Source of the DNA: an uncultured Halomonas sp.
GTDB lineage: Bacteria; Pseudomonadota; Gammaproteobacteria; Pseudomonadales; Halomonadaceae
Assembly (NCBI RefSeq): GCF_947493865.1
Contig: NZ_CANLTC010000001.1
Location: 310,001 to 374,000 of the forward strand
Length of the DNA: 64,000 nt
Direction: 5' to 3'
Both the position numbers and the translations under genes were made by a program. Positions 15,791-26,337 of this stretch are shown in pieces. The notes below the pieces were generated by a model. It worked only from the letters and a program-made list of their open reading frames with translations. It was not told the origin of the DNA and made no database searches. How positions within the stretch are numbered: the first letter of the stretch is position 1; each line of letters opens with the position of its first letter.

Positions 15791-18700
15791 TGCGCACGCT
15801 GATTCATGCTGCACTGGATCGTAGCCGCACCACCTTGCTGCTGTTGCTGTTTCTTGTGTTGGCGGGACTGATGGCCTATCAGGCCATTCCCAAGGAGGCC
15901 AACCCCGACGTTGCCATCCCAATGATCTACGTCTCGCTGGTGCTTGAAGGCGTCAGTCCGGAAGATGGCGAACGTTTGCTGGTGCGCCCCATGGAGCAGG
16001 AGCTGCGCACCATCGAGGGCGTCAAGAAGATGACATCTCAATCCAGCGAGAGCATTTCCTCGATCACCCTGGAGTTCGATGCCGGCTTCGACTCCCGCCA
16101 GGCACTGGCGGACGTACGTGAGCGCGTCGATATCGCGCGCAGCTCCCTGCCGGATGAAGCCGAGGAACCGCGGGTGCTGGAAGTCAACGTCAGCCTCTTC
16201 CCGGTCATGTCCGTGGGGCTTTCCGGCCCGCTCTCCCCCGGCGAGCTGATGAAGGTGGCGCGAGAGCTTCAGGAAAGAATCGAAGGCATCCCCAGCGTAC
16301 TCGAGGCGGAAATCGCCGGAGAGCGCGAGGATCTCATGGAGATCGTGGTGGACCCCTTGGTACTCGATAGCTATGGCGTCAATTTCGACACCCTGTTCAA
16401 CCTGGTGTCACGCAACAACCGCCTGGTGGCCGCAGGGAGTCTGGACAATGGCGCGGGGCGCTTGTCCATCAAGGTGCCCGGCGTCATCGAGAATATCCAG
16501 GGTGTCATGAACACCCCGGTCAAGGTCGAGGGCGATCGCGTGATCACCTTCGGTGAGGTCGCCCTCATTCAGCGCACCTTCAAGGACCCGGATGGCTATG
16601 CGCGCATCGACGGACAACCCGCAGTGGTGCTCGAAATCTCCAAGCGCACCGGCGCCAATATCATCGCCACCATCGACGAGGTCAAGGCGCTGCTCGACCA
16701 AGCCGAGCCTCTGTTGCCACAAGCGCTGGAGGTGGAGGTGATCATGGACCAATCGACGGACGTGAAGGACATGCTCAGCGAACTCCTGAACAACGTGCTC
16801 GCCGCCGTCGTTCTCGTGCTGATCGTGATTCTCGCCACCATGGGGCCCCGGGCCGCGCTATTGATCGGCATGACCATACCCGGCGCTTTTCTCACCGGTA
16901 TCCTGCTGATCTGGGCGGTGGGCTACACCCTCAATATCGTCGTGCTGTTCGCCCTCATCTTGGTCGCCGGCATGCTGGTGGATGGCGCCATCGTGGTAGG
17001 CGAACAGGCGGATCGCTACTTTGCCGAGGGGCGCTCACCTCATGATGCCTGGGCCGGTGCCGCAAGCCGCATGGCCTGGCCGGTCATCACGTCCACCTCC
17101 ACCACCCTGGTGGTCTTTCTGCCACTGCTGTTCTGGCCCGGCGTGGTGGGCGAATTCATGAAATACCTGCCGGCCACGGTGATCCTGTGCCTGCTCGCCT
17201 CCCTTGCCATGGCGCTGGTGTTCATGCCCACCCTGGGCAATCTGTTCAGTTCCCGCCAGCATCTCGACGGAAAGCACGTCAGTAGAGGCGGACGCCTGTA
17301 TCGTCGAATCCTGCTTCGTCTGCTGCAGCATCCGGGCTGGACCTTGATCGGCGCTCTGGTCGTGATCGCCCTGCTCTACGCGGGGTATGCGCGCTTCAAC
17401 CACGGGGTAGAGTTCTTTCCCTCGGTGGAGCCGGATAGCGCTCAATTGCTGATACATGCCCGAGGCGATCTTTCCGTCGAAGAGAAGGATGCGGTGGTGC
17501 GACGCGTGGAGGCACGGCTACAGGGCATGAGCGAGGTCGAATCCCTCTATGCGCGCTCCTACGCCAACCCTGATCGGGAAATAGGCGAGGACGTCATCGG
17601 TCAGCTCTCCTTCCAGCTCATCGACTGGCATGAGCGGCGACCCGCCACCAAGATCCTCGCCGACATGCTGGAACGCACCCGGGACATTCCAGGCATTCGC
17701 CTGGAAACCCGTGAGCAGGAGCAAGGCCCTACCAGCGGCAAGCCGATCCAGATCGAAATCGGCGCGACCGATCCCGCCCAGGCCGAACGCGCCGTGGAAC
17801 AGCTTCGCGCTGCCATGCAACGCCTGGGCGGCTTTCGCGCCGTGGAAGACAACCGCAGCCTGCCCGGTGTGGAATGGCGCCTGCAGGTCGATCGCGAAGC
17901 GGCGGCGCGCTTCGATGCGGATGTCTCGACCATCGGCAGTGCCGTTCAGTTGGTGACCAACGGACTGCAGCTCGCAACCTATCGTCCCCAGGATGCCAAT
18001 GACGAGGTGGACATTCGCGTTCGCCTGCCCGGTGCCGAACGCAGCCTCGATCAGCTCGAGCGACTCACTATCAACACCGCCAGGGGGCAAGTGCCGATCA
18101 GCCATTTCGTGCGCCTGGAGCCTGCGCCAAAGGTGGGCACCCTGCACCGGGTCGATGGACAACGCACGATAACGCTGGAGGCGGATGTGGAGGCCAGGCG
18201 TCAGGTCGACGAGCGTTTGAAGGCCTTGAGCGATACCCTGGCGAACCTGCCCGCGGGGGTAAGCATCGGTTTTGCCGGCGAACAGGAAGACCAGGCGGAA
18301 ACCAGCCAGTTTCTGGGTTTCGCGTTTGGCATCGCCATTTTCCTGATGCTGATCATCATGGTGACCCAGTTCAACAGCCTTTATCAGGCTTTCCTGGTGC
18401 TGTCGGCCATCGTCTTCTCCACCGGCGGCGTACTGCTTGGCCTGCTGCTCAACGCGCAACCTTTCGGCATCGTCATGGTCGGCATGGGCATCATTGCCCT
18501 GGCAGGCATCGTGGTGAACAACAATATCGTGTTGATCGACACCTACAATCAGTTCCGCCATGAAGGTCTATCCGCTCATGAGGCTGCCCTGGAAGCCGGT
18601 GGCCAGCGCCTGCGCCCGGTACTGCTCACGGCGATCACCACCATTCTAGGACTGATGCCGATGGTATTGGGCGTCAACGTGGATCTGCTGGCGCCAAGCC

Positions 18701-18873
18701 TGGGCTGGGGAGCGCCTTCGACCCAGTGGTGGACACAGCTGTCCAGCGCCATCGCGGGTGGGCTGGGCTTTGCGACAGGCCTGACACTACTGTTGACGCC
18801 CTGCATGTTGTTACTGGGCGCGCGGACCAGCGAAAAAGTGGCGCAGCGTCTCAAGGCGGTGCGTAATCGCTGA
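15790..18873 (+). CDS. RND efflux transporter permease (AcrB-type)
   Basis: A 1027-residue proton-driven inner-membrane pump. Two repeats are visible, each with one membrane helix, a large periplasmic loop (about 30-330 and 560-850) and a cluster of membrane helices (about 335-500 and 860-1010). The proton-relay motif in TM4 reads LVAGMLVDGAIVVGEQ, with Asp398 kept but the AcrB second Asp replaced by Gly399; in TM10 the AcrB lysine region reads GIVVNNNIVLID, with Asn at or near the Lys position. This pattern also occurs in other RND subgroups, so activity is likely but the substrate is open. Translationally coupled to the adaptor. Not a heavy-metal (CzcA) type by overall pattern. Confidence 0.9.
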   Translation: MRTLIHAALDRSRTTLLLLLFLVLAGLMAYQAIPKEANPDVAIPMIYVSLVLEGVSPEDGERLLVRPMEQELRTIEGVKKMTSQSSESISSITLEFDAGFDSRQALADVRERVDIARSSLPDEAEEPRVLEVNVSLFPVMSVGLSGPLSPGELMKVARELQERIEGIPSVLEAEIAGEREDLMEIVVDPLVLDSYGVNFDTLFNLVSRNNRLVAAGSLDNGAGRLSIKVPGVIENIQGVMNTPVKVEGDRVITFGEVALIQRTFKDPDGYARIDGQPAVVLEISKRTGANIIATIDEVKALLDQAEPLLPQALEVEVIMDQSTDVKDMLSELLNNVLAAVVLVLIVILATMGPRAALLIGMTIPGAFLTGILLIWAVGYTLNIVVLFALILVAGMLVDGAIVVGEQADRYFAEGRSPHDAWAGAASRMAWPVITSTSTTLVVFLPLLFWPGVVGEFMKYLPATVILCLLASLAMALVFMPTLGNLFSSRQHLDGKHVSRGGRLYRRILLRLLQHPGWTLIGALVVIALLYAGYARFNHGVEFFPSVEPDSAQLLIHARGDLSVEEKDAVVRRVEARLQGMSEVESLYARSYANPDREIGEDVIGQLSFQLIDWHERRPATKILADMLERTRDIPGIRLETREQEQGPTSGKPIQIEIGATDPAQAERAVEQLRAAMQRLGGFRAVEDNRSLPGVEWRLQVDREAAARFDADVSTIGSAVQLVTNGLQLATYRPQDANDEVDIRVRLPGAERSLDQLERLTINTARGQVPISHFVRLEPAPKVGTLHRVDGQRTITLEADVEARRQVDERLKALSDTLANLPAGVSIGFAGEQEDQAETSQFLGFAFGIAIFLMLIIMVTQFNSLYQAFLVLSAIVFSTGGVLLGLLLNAQPFGIVMVGMGIIALAGIVVNNNIVLIDTYNQFRHEGLSAHEAALEAGGQRLRPVLLTAITTILGLMPMVLGVNVDLLAPSLGWGAPSTQWWTQLSSAIAGGLGFATGLTLLLTPCMLLLGARTSEKVAQRLKAVRNR

Positions 18874-18913
18874 CAGGCGGTCGCCTGTTGGCGTGAACTC
18901 TCGATCATGGGCA

Positions 18914-18944
18914 GAAAAATGCCCCGCCGGCCGTGGCGAGGCAT
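18914..18944 (-). terminator. Terminator of rsd
   Basis: On the minus strand ATGCCTCGCC pairs with GGCGGGGCAT-like sequence (one mismatch) around a 6-base loop, followed by four to five Ts. It lies between the convergent RND and rsd genes. Confidence 0.65.
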
Positions 18945-18969
18945 ACATGTCGGTTGGACGATGGACGAC

Positions 18970-19473
18970 TTACAGCGTGGCGTCAGGCACGGCCTGGGGT
19001 GTGGGCGGCGGCGAATGCGAGGCATGCAGCCGACCGATCAACTGATCTTCCAAGGCAAAACGCTCGGACAGGCCACGGCCAAGGCGTTCGAGCCAGGCAG
19101 GCAAGCGAAAGAGATAGTGCTGACAGCGGGTTGGCGTCGAGTAGTCCTGGTCGAAGTCCAATACCAGTTGCGTGGACATTTCGAGGCGCTCAAGCAGCTT
19201 GTCCGCCACGGATAACGCCTGGTGATCGCTGAAGTCTTCAGCTTCCTGGCGCAGCTGGGGGTAAATTTCGAAGTGTCCGGCGCTGATATAATCCATCAGC
19301 AATTCGCTGAAGCGATCGATACGCGCTTTGGTCACCGACTCGGGTTCGATGTCACAAGCCTCTTTCAGATCCATGAACGCGACCAGCATTTCTCGACGCG
19401 CCTCGAACCAGCGATCGATCATCTGGTGCACGCCTCCCCAGCGCTCCTGCGCGGTTCTGCAGTTTTCCAGCAT
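18970..19473 (-). CDS. rsd: Rsd/AlgQ family anti-sigma-70 factor
   Basis: Binds the housekeeping sigma factor and frees core RNA polymerase for alternative sigma factors, mainly in stationary phase. The 167 residues match the Rsd/AlgQ pattern: VHQMIDRWFEARREMLVAF at the start, RFSELLMDYISAGHFEIYPQL in the middle, and LERLGRGLSERFALEDQLIGRL near the end. The protein is all-helical. It stands alone on the minus strand with a likely terminator. The C-terminal 15 residues (HSPPPTPQ) are Pro-rich and variable. Confidence 0.9.
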   Translation of the reverse strand: MLENCRTAQERWGGVHQMIDRWFEARREMLVAFMDLKEACDIEPESVTKARIDRFSELLMDYISAGHFEIYPQLRQEAEDFSDHQALSVADKLLERLEMSTQLVLDFDQDYSTPTRCQHYLFRLPAWLERLGRGLSERFALEDQLIGRLHASHSPPPTPQAVPDATL

Positions 19474-19634
19474 GGGCAGCCCTCCCTTGATCGGCCTGTC
19501 GCTTGCGGACTCTCAGCGTCACCCCAACCGTTGCGGGTGTCAATCCTATCCTTGGAAAAAGATGCCAACCGCTTGTTCGAGCTGAAGTAAGCAATGATTA
19601 GGAATCACTGTTCTTTAATTTGCCGCTCAGCACC

Positions 19635-20168
19635 TCATGCCCGTGAGGAAACCTCTTTGGCACCGCGCGAACCCAGCAGGCTTCGCGCAATCATCGCCAA
19701 GGGAATGAGTGCCAGGAAAAGGAATCCGATCAATGTCCATTGAGGCAAGGTCAGGCCCCACCAGAGGCCATCGATCTCGGCGCACTCACCGGATCCCGAT
19801 AGTACCCGGGACAGCACATCCCACAAGGGCAATACTTCCATCATATAATCGAGCCCAGGGCCGCAGCTAGGCACCTCGCTGGGGGGCAATGACTGCAGCC
19901 AGACATGACGCCCGGCGGTTGCCGCGCCTGCGCCTGCAGCTACCAGGCCCACTACGCCATAGGCGGTACCGCCCTTGCCCCGGGGGTTATGGATAGCCGC
20001 CACCAGAAACACCAGGGCCGCGGAAAGTACGGCAATGCGCTGCAGAATGCACAGCGGACAAGGCGTCAGCCCCACAACGTATTGAAGAGCAAGGGCGACC
20101 CCCATCATCAGCGCGCAGAATGCCAGGCCTGCCAGGCTCCATTGGCGAATGTTCAAATCAGGACGCAT
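19635..20168 (-). CDS. dsbB: Disulfide bond formation protein B
   Basis: Inner-membrane oxidoreductase that re-oxidises DsbA and passes electrons to ubiquinone. The 177 residues have four membrane helices and both redox pairs: Cys37-Cys40 in TPCPLCILQR and Cys102-Cys129 in the second periplasmic loop (VPSCGPGLDY and SGECAEIDG). It starts three bases after the gshA stop, so the two are probably one transcript, linking thiol chemistry in cytoplasm and periplasm. No DsbA gene is in the window. Confidence 0.95.
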   Translation of the reverse strand: MRPDLNIRQWSLAGLAFCALMMGVALALQYVVGLTPCPLCILQRIAVLSAALVFLVAAIHNPRGKGGTAYGVVGLVAAGAGAATAGRHVWLQSLPPSEVPSCGPGLDYMMEVLPLWDVLSRVLSGSGECAEIDGLWWGLTLPQWTLIGFLFLALIPLAMIARSLLGSRGAKEVSSRA

Positions 20169-20171
20169 AGG

Positions 20172-21797
20172 CTATCGACTCCCGCTCGGGGCATCATTGG
20201 CTCGGGATGACGCCATGGATTCCCGCGCCCGGGCGAAATAGGCAGCAATGAAGTCATCGAAGGATTCGGTATCCGCTGCCTCGATGTCGCGCTGCTGCTG
20301 ACAGGACGTCTCGGTGAGTTGGGTAAACAAGGCGTCGTTGGCGCGACCCATGGGCTGCTTGCGCAGCTCCTCCGCCTGGGAACGTGCAAGCTCGGCAACA
20401 TAATCGACGAACTCATTGCCACTCTCGTCGAGCGCTGCGAGCAAACGACCGGAGGGAGTCAGTTCAGGCCGGCTCAGATGGGGCGCCAACGCCTTGATCG
20501 CCTCTCGATGAGGCTGCTCCTTTTCGTTGATATCGAGCAACTCCGCCACCTTGTAGAGGTCGGCGAAGATTTCCTCGGCGCGATCAGCAAGCCCACGCTC
20601 TTGCTTGTCGATCGACAGGCACAGGGATGGATCGCGCCCCTTCGCCGTTACCAGCCCCCGATTGTCATCGAGATGATCGCATTCCTCATCGGAAATCCAG
20701 GGCGCCTCGGAAAGCAGACACCACATCAGAAAGGTATCCAGGAAACGCATCTGCGTCTCATCGATACCGAGGGCAAGAAAAGGATTCAGATCCAGGCAGC
20801 GCACTTCGATGTATTCCACGCCGTGCGCCTCGAGAGCCTGTGCCGGCGTCTCACCCTGCCCCGTGACCCGCTTGGGTCGAATATCGCTGTAGTATTCGTT
20901 CTCGATCTGCAGAATGCTGGAATTGAGCTGACGCCAGTCGCCATTGTCATCCACACCGATTCGCTCATAGGCGGGCCAGGGCGTGGTGATCGCGCTACGC
21001 AGCGTTCCTACATAGTTGGACAGCGAATTGAAGCAGATCTTGAGCTGTGCCTGCACCTTGTTCTGGTAGCCCAGATCGGACATGCGCAGACTAGTGGCAT
21101 AGGGCGCGTAGAGCGTATCGCGTCCATGGGCTTTCAGCCCGTCGGGCACTTCTCCGGTGAAAAAGCTTCTATCCAGCGCCGGCGAGGCACCAAACAGGTA
21201 CAACAGCAGCCAGCTATTGCGACGAAAATTACGAATCAGATCGAAGTAGCGGCCTGTCTGATAGGCTTGCAGTGGCTTGGCCTGGGCGCCCTCGACTTCC
21301 TGAAGCACGGGCCAGAGCTGGTCGGGCAACGACACATTGTAATGGATACCGGCTATGGACTGCATGATGCGTCCATAGCGGGCATCCAGACCACGCCGAT
21401 AGATGTGTTTCATCTTGCCGGAATTGGAACTGCCATAATCGGCGATGGGCACGCTGTCATTGCCGTTCAAGCGACAAGGCATGCTGGCGGGCCAGATCAG
21501 TTCGTCTTCCAGGTGGCGATAGCTGAAACGATGCAAATCCGCGAGAAACGACAGCGTATCCTCAGGGCGGGAATGCACCGGTGTAATGTACTCGAGAAGC
21601 GATTCGGAATAATCCGTGGTGATGTAAGGGTGTGTCAGCTTCGACCCAAACGCGGCGGGATGCGGCGTCTGGGCGATATTGCCCTGCCTGTCGGTACGCA
21701 ACCCTTCCTTTTCGACGCCACGGCGCAAACGTCCCATGCGCCCTTGGCGGGCTACTTCCCTTAGCCCTGCGATAGCATTGTCTAGTTGCTCGGACAA
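20172..21797 (-). CDS. gshA: Glutamate-cysteine ligase, class 1
   Basis: ATP-dependent first step of glutathione synthesis, joining the gamma-carboxyl of glutamate to cysteine. At 541 residues it has the length of the gammaproteobacterial monomeric type. Recognisable stretches are GIHYNVSLPDQLWP near residue 147, YLFGASPALDRSF near 200, TSLRMSDLGYQNK near 238, and YIEVRCLDLNPFLALGID near 332. The frame opens with TTG at 21797 (SEQLDNAIAGL); AGGGG lies 10 bases upstream and no better ATG is available, so a TTG start is likely. dsbB follows directly. Confidence 0.95.
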   Translation of the reverse strand: MSEQLDNAIAGLREVARQGRMGRLRRGVEKEGLRTDRQGNIAQTPHPAAFGSKLTHPYITTDYSESLLEYITPVHSRPEDTLSFLADLHRFSYRHLEDELIWPASMPCRLNGNDSVPIADYGSSNSGKMKHIYRRGLDARYGRIMQSIAGIHYNVSLPDQLWPVLQEVEGAQAKPLQAYQTGRYFDLIRNFRRNSWLLLYLFGASPALDRSFFTGEVPDGLKAHGRDTLYAPYATSLRMSDLGYQNKVQAQLKICFNSLSNYVGTLRSAITTPWPAYERIGVDDNGDWRQLNSSILQIENEYYSDIRPKRVTGQGETPAQALEAHGVEYIEVRCLDLNPFLALGIDETQMRFLDTFLMWCLLSEAPWISDEECDHLDDNRGLVTAKGRDPSLCLSIDKQERGLADRAEEIFADLYKVAELLDINEKEQPHREAIKALAPHLSRPELTPSGRLLAALDESGNEFVDYVAELARSQAEELRKQPMGRANDALFTQLTETSCQQQRDIEAADTESFDDFIAAYFARARESMASSRANDAPSGSR

Positions 21798-21899
21798 GAT
21801 GAATACCCCTTTTTGAAGGCGATAGGCCGGCCCATTATCCGGCGTTTCATGATCACTCGATTATGGTGGTCGCCAGGATCCTTTCAACCCTAATGATCA

Positions 21900-24275
21900 T
21901 CATTTCTTGCTTCTTGCCTTGAGCAACGCCTCGCCCAGGGCGCCCATCTGAGTTGCTTGTGACACGCCGCCGCGCTCTTTGTTTCCGTGAGCCGACTGAC
22001 CTCGCCGCTTGCCTGCGTCCTTGTCACGCCCTGAGCTTCTGGAAGGCTTGGCCTCGCCGGCGCTGGCGTCACCGGGCTGATCCTGCATACGCATGGAAAG
22101 CCCGATTCGCTTGCGCTCGATGTCCACCGTCATGACCTTGACCTTGACGATATCGCCCGCCTTGACCACCTGGCGCGGATCCTCGACGAAGGTGTCGGAA
22201 AGCGCCGAGATGTGCACCAGCCCGTCCTGATGCACCCCGACATCGACAAAGGCGCCAAAGTGAGTGACGTTGGTCACCGTGCCTTCGAGAATCATGCCGG
22301 GCTCGAGATCCTTGATCTTTTCCACGCCTTCGCGAAATTCCGCGGCACGGAACTCGGGCCGGGGATCACGTCCCGGCTTATCGAGCTCCTTGAGAATGTC
22401 CGTTACCGTCGGCACACCGAATTTATCATCGGTGAAGTCGGAAGGTTTCAACGCCTTGAGATAGGCGCCATCGCCAATCAGACTCGCCAGTTCGCGTCCG
22501 CCACGCTCGGCGATACGCGCTACCAGCGGATAGGCTTCCGGGTGCACGGCACTGGCATCCAGAGGGTTGTCACCCTGCATGATGCGAAGAAAGCCCGCGC
22601 ATTGCTCGAAGGTGCGCGGCCCCAGACGAGCGACGTCCAGCAACTCCCGACGATTGCGAAACGCCCCTTGCGCATTGCGCCGCACCACGATGTTATCCGC
22701 AAGCCCAGGATTGAGTCCCGAGACCCGAGCCAACAGCGCACTAGAGGCGGTATTGAGATCGACCCCGACGGCGTTGACGCAATCCTCTATCACCGTCTCC
22801 AGGCTGCGAGAGAGCTGCACCTGGGAGACGTCGTGCTGGTATTGCCCGACCCCGATCGACTTGGGCTCGATCTTGACCAGCTCCGCCAATGGGTCCTGCA
22901 GGCGGCGGGCGATGGAGACCGCTCCGCGAATGGTGACATCCAGATCGGGAAATTCCCGGGCGGCGATTTCTGAGGCGGAATAGACCGAGGCCCCCGCTTC
23001 GCTGACCATGACCTTGGCCAGCCGGCGGGGAGTGCTTGCCGCGGCGAAATGCTTGACCAGCTCACCGGCCAGCTTGTCGGTTTCGCGGCTGGCGGTACCG
23101 TTACCGATGGCGATCAGGGTGACATCGTGTTTCTCGACCAGCCTGGCCAGAATTGCCAGGGCGTCATCCCAGCGCTTTTGCGGCGCATGGGGATAGATCA
23201 CCTCGTGATCGAGAAACTGGCCCGTCGCGTCCACCACCGCGACCTTGCAACCGGTACGCAGCCCCGGGTCCAGCGCCAGGGTCGACTTGGGACCAGCCGG
23301 AGCGGCCAGCAGAAGATCCTTGAGGTTGGCGGCAAAGACGTTTATGGCGTCATGCTCGGCCCGTTCGCGCAGCCGCCCCATCAGCTCGGTTTCAAGATGG
23401 GTATAGAGCTTGACCCGCCAGGTCCAGCGCACGACTTCCCGTAGCCAGCGGTTGCCGGGGCGGTCTTGATCGTCGTTGGCGATATCGATGCCGAAATGCT
23501 TGGCAATGGCAACCTCGGCGGGATGAACCGGCGCCTCCTCTTCACCCGGGAGCTTGAGCACAAGCCCCAGCACGCCTTCATTGCGACCGCGAAACATCGC
23601 CAGGGCACGATGGGAAGGCACCTTGGCCAGGCGTTCGTCGTGTTCGAAATAATCCGAGAACTTGGCCCCTTCCTGCTGTTTGCCCTCGATCACTCGAGCG
23701 CTGAGCTCGCCCTCGTCCCACAGCCGATCCCGCAAACGCCCCACCAACTCCGCATCCTCGGCGAAACGCTCCATGAGAATCTGCTTGGCGCCATCCAATG
23801 CCGCCTTGGCATCTTCCACGCCCTTGTCTGCGTCCACGTAGTCCCCGGCGGTCGCCTGAGGATCGAGGCCAGGATCAGCCAATAGCGCCTCCGCCAGGGG
23901 CTCGAGTCCCGCCTCACGAGCGATCTGCGCCTTGGTGCGACGCTTCTTCTTGTAGGGCAGGTAGAGATCTTCCAGGCGCTGCTTGGTACCCGCCTCGCGA
24001 ATCTGCGCGGTCAGCTCATCGGTCAGCTTGCCCTGCTCGTCGATACTGGCCAGCACCGCCTCACGACGCTCCTCCAGTTCGCGCAGATAGCGCAACCGCT
24101 CTTCCAGAGTGCGCAGCTGGCCATCGTCGAGGCCGCCGGTGACCTCCTTACGGTAACGGGAAATGAAAGGCACGGTGGCACCGCAATCGAGCAGCTCCAC
24201 TGCGGCGGCTACCTGTTGCGGGCGAACTGTAAGCTCTTCAGCAAGGCGCTGAGTGATCTGGGTCTGGGCGTCCAT
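21900..24275 (-). CDS. tex: RNA-binding transcriptional accessory protein Tex
   Basis: A 791-residue nucleic-acid-binding protein linked to transcription and RNA handling. Start at ATG 24275 ([15 protein letters not shown]) after AGGAAC; upstream in-frame codons are not conserved. Domains in order: N-terminal helical region with [17 protein letters not shown], a YqgF/RNase H-like domain around 325-460 ([17 protein letters not shown]), tandem helix-hairpin-helix units around 500-570 ([17 protein letters not shown]), and an S1 domain around 650-725 ([21 protein letters not shown]). The Lys/Gly/Ser-rich tail is typical. Monocistronic as far as can be seen. Confidence 0.96.
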   Translation of the reverse strand: MDAQTQITQRLAEELTVRPQQVAAAVELLDCGATVPFISRYRKEVTGGLDDGQLRTLEERLRYLRELEERREAVLASIDEQGKLTDELTAQIREAGTKQRLEDLYLPYKKKRRTKAQIAREAGLEPLAEALLADPGLDPQATAGDYVDADKGVEDAKAALDGAKQILMERFAEDAELVGRLRDRLWDEGELSARVIEGKQQEGAKFSDYFEHDERLAKVPSHRALAMFRGRNEGVLGLVLKLPGEEEAPVHPAEVAIAKHFGIDIANDDQDRPGNRWLREVVRWTWRVKLYTHLETELMGRLRERAEHDAINVFAANLKDLLLAAPAGPKSTLALDPGLRTGCKVAVVDATGQFLDHEVIYPHAPQKRWDDALAILARLVEKHDVTLIAIGNGTASRETDKLAGELVKHFAAASTPRRLAKVMVSEAGASVYSASEIAAREFPDLDVTIRGAVSIARRLQDPLAELVKIEPKSIGVGQYQHDVSQVQLSRSLETVIEDCVNAVGVDLNTASSALLARVSGLNPGLADNIVVRRNAQGAFRNRRELLDVARLGPRTFEQCAGFLRIMQGDNPLDASAVHPEAYPLVARIAERGGRELASLIGDGAYLKALKPSDFTDDKFGVPTVTDILKELDKPGRDPRPEFRAAEFREGVEKIKDLEPGMILEGTVTNVTHFGAFVDVGVHQDGLVHISALSDTFVEDPRQVVKAGDIVKVKVMTVDIERKRIGLSMRMQDQPGDASAGEAKPSRSSGRDKDAGKRRGQSAHGNKERGGVSQATQMGALGEALLKARSKK

Positions 24276-24524
24276 GAGGTTCCTGACGTCATTACGAATC
24301 TTGCGCGCACGCCCATCGGCGACGGCGCTTTCAAATGGCGACAAGGTATCACAAAGCGTGCCGATGGCGCAGGGCAACCCGCTCGTTCACCCAACTGAAC
24401 CCGAGAGTTTAAAAATCGTTTTCCTGCAGGGCTCAGCACTTCAGCCACGCCCGAGCCTGCCGATATGAAAACTATGTGAACAATAAACTCATACCCCCTC
24501 CCAACCCGCCGGTGCTGAACAGCA

Positions 24525-26240
24525 ATGAAAATGACAAAGCATTTGAACAAGATAAGCGTGAAATACGCCATCGCCTTCATTGGCGTGGCACTCTCCCTGA
24601 TGGCAGCAGTAACGGTCATCCTCTTCCTGGTCGGCACCGTCAAGGAGCGCATGACGGAATTCAGCGGTACCTTCAATAACGCAACCTCAGCAGTACTCAA
24701 TGCGGACCGCGATCTCTATCAGGCTCATGTCGCCACCCTGGAATACTTGAGCGAAGAGCCGGACACGGAGAAAGCCCAGGCACAGCTCGATGATTACCGG
24801 GACAATGCCGATCAGGCCTATGAGCGCATGCTGGATTTTGCTCGTCTGCTGGCGGGGTATCCTGACATCGTCGCCAGGCTGAGCGCTTTCGAAACCCTCT
24901 ACAAGACCTGGACCCAGCAGGTCGAGATGGTATTTTCCCTGCACGATGACGGTCGGCTAGTGGAAGCGGAAGCGCAGCTCGAAGGTCCGACGATCAAGGC
25001 GTTCAATGCCCTACGAGACGTCTATGACGCCGGCGGTGAGGCGGCGGCGGCGAAGGTCGATGAGCTCGAGGCCACAACGCTTGCGAAAATCAAGACACAG
25101 CAGTATTCCGTCATCATCTTCACGCTGCTGGTTTTCGCCATTGCCGTGGCCATCGCACTTGGCGGTCCGCTGATGATGTCCCGCGCAATTCGCCAAATCA
25201 CTCATCGCATCAAGGAGATCGCCGAAGGCGATGGCGACCTGACCGCGCGTATCGACTCCAAGCGCAAGGACGAGATCGGCGAACTGGCGGGCCAATTCAA
25301 TGCCTTCGTCAAGCGTATCGACCAGACCCTGCAGGCCGTGCGTGCCAGCACTCACGGCGTGCATCACGCCGCGGACGAGATTGCCAAGAGCAGTCAGGAT
25401 CTCTCTTCGCGCAGCGAACAGGCGGCGTCCAACCTTCAGGAAACTTCCGCTTCCATGGAAGAGATCACCTCCACGGTGAACAACACTGCGGAATCGGCCC
25501 AGCAGGCCAACCAGCTCGTCCAGTCGACGGCGGATGTGGCGCGCCAGGGCCGGGAAGCCATGGAACGAGTCGAAAAGACCATGGATGAGATCAGTGCCTC
25601 TGCGGCCCAGATCAACGACATCATTACCCTGATCGATGGCATCGCGTTTCAGACCAACATTCTGGCGCTCAATGCTTCTGTCGAGGCGGCCCGAGCCGGC
25701 GAGCATGGTCGCGGGTTCGCCGTGGTGGCGCAGGAAGTGCGCACCCTGGCCAGCCGCTCCGGCGATGCTTCGAAAAACATTCGGGAGTTGATCGACACCT
25801 CGGTGACCCGTACCGAGTCCGGCGCCGCGCTGGTCAAGAGCACCGGCAAGACCATGCAGGAAATCGTGGAAAGCATCCGCCGAGTAACCGATGTCATCGG
25901 TGAGATCAGTGCGGGAACCAAGGAGCAGAGCCTGGGTATCGGTCAGGTCAATACAGCAGTCGGCGAACTCGATGCCATGACCCAGCAGAATGCCGCCATG
26001 GTCGAGCAGAGCAATGCTGCCGCCAGTGAGATGCGCGAACAGGCTGAACGGCTCAACAGCTTGATCGCCTCGTTCCGCCTGGGCAATGACGTGAGCGCGA
26101 ACCTGCCCTCCAATCGCAAGGAGACAACACCCGACAAGAAGCTCTCCGCAACGAAGGCTTCTCCCAAGACCTCTTCCAGCACCACCAAGCAATCGCCGTC
26201 ATCCCACAAGGCAACGGCTGATGAGTGGGAAGCGTTCTAA
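24525..26240 (+). CDS. Methyl-accepting chemotaxis protein with C-terminal tether pentapeptide
   Basis: A 571-residue transmembrane chemoreceptor. Order: membrane helix at 16-38 ([20 protein letters not shown]), periplasmic helical sensor of about 150 residues, second helix near 193-215, HAMP ([22 protein letters not shown]), then the cytoplasmic signalling helix pair whose tip contains [20 protein letters not shown] and [15 protein letters not shown], binding CheA and CheW. Methylation helices flank the tip. The protein ends DEWEAF, matching the NWETF-type pentapeptide that docks CheR/CheB, after a Ser/Thr/Lys-rich flexible linker. The ligand is unknown. A good terminator follows. Confidence 0.95.
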   Translation: MKMTKHLNKISVKYAIAFIGVALSLMAAVTVILFLVGTVKERMTEFSGTFNNATSAVLNADRDLYQAHVATLEYLSEEPDTEKAQAQLDDYRDNADQAYERMLDFARLLAGYPDIVARLSAFETLYKTWTQQVEMVFSLHDDGRLVEAEAQLEGPTIKAFNALRDVYDAGGEAAAAKVDELEATTLAKIKTQQYSVIIFTLLVFAIAVAIALGGPLMMSRAIRQITHRIKEIAEGDGDLTARIDSKRKDEIGELAGQFNAFVKRIDQTLQAVRASTHGVHHAADEIAKSSQDLSSRSEQAASNLQETSASMEEITSTVNNTAESAQQANQLVQSTADVARQGREAMERVEKTMDEISASAAQINDIITLIDGIAFQTNILALNASVEAARAGEHGRGFAVVAQEVRTLASRSGDASKNIRELIDTSVTRTESGAALVKSTGKTMQEIVESIRRVTDVIGEISAGTKEQSLGIGQVNTAVGELDAMTQQNAAMVEQSNAAASEMREQAERLNSLIASFRLGNDVSANLPSNRKETTPDKKLSATKASPKTSSSTTKQSPSSHKATADEWEAF

Positions 26241-26274
26241 CGCTCAATTGCACGAGACGACACTAGGCCCTAAA

Positions 26275-26310
26275 CACGGCCAGGTCCGACGACCTGGCCG
26301 TGCTTGTTTT
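26275..26310 (+). terminator. Terminator of the chemoreceptor gene
   Basis: Perfect 12-bp stem (26275-26286 with 26291-26302), 4-base loop, then CTTGTTTT. Located 34 bases past the stop. Confidence 0.85.
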
Positions 26311-26337
26311 CATTCATCGAAAAAAAGGGGCTACCGA

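Noticed and set aside
15730-16041. Minus-strand frames within the RND genes
   Set aside because: High-GC third positions create long shadow frames opposite real genes; no motif.
20319-21764. 481-codon plus-strand frame opposite gshA
   Set aside because: Pure shadow of gshA; composition is that of an antisense frame.
24440-24475. GCCGATAT resembling a sigma-28 -10 box upstream of the chemoreceptor
   Set aside because: No TAAA box at the required 15-base spacing, so the flagellar promoter match is not supported.
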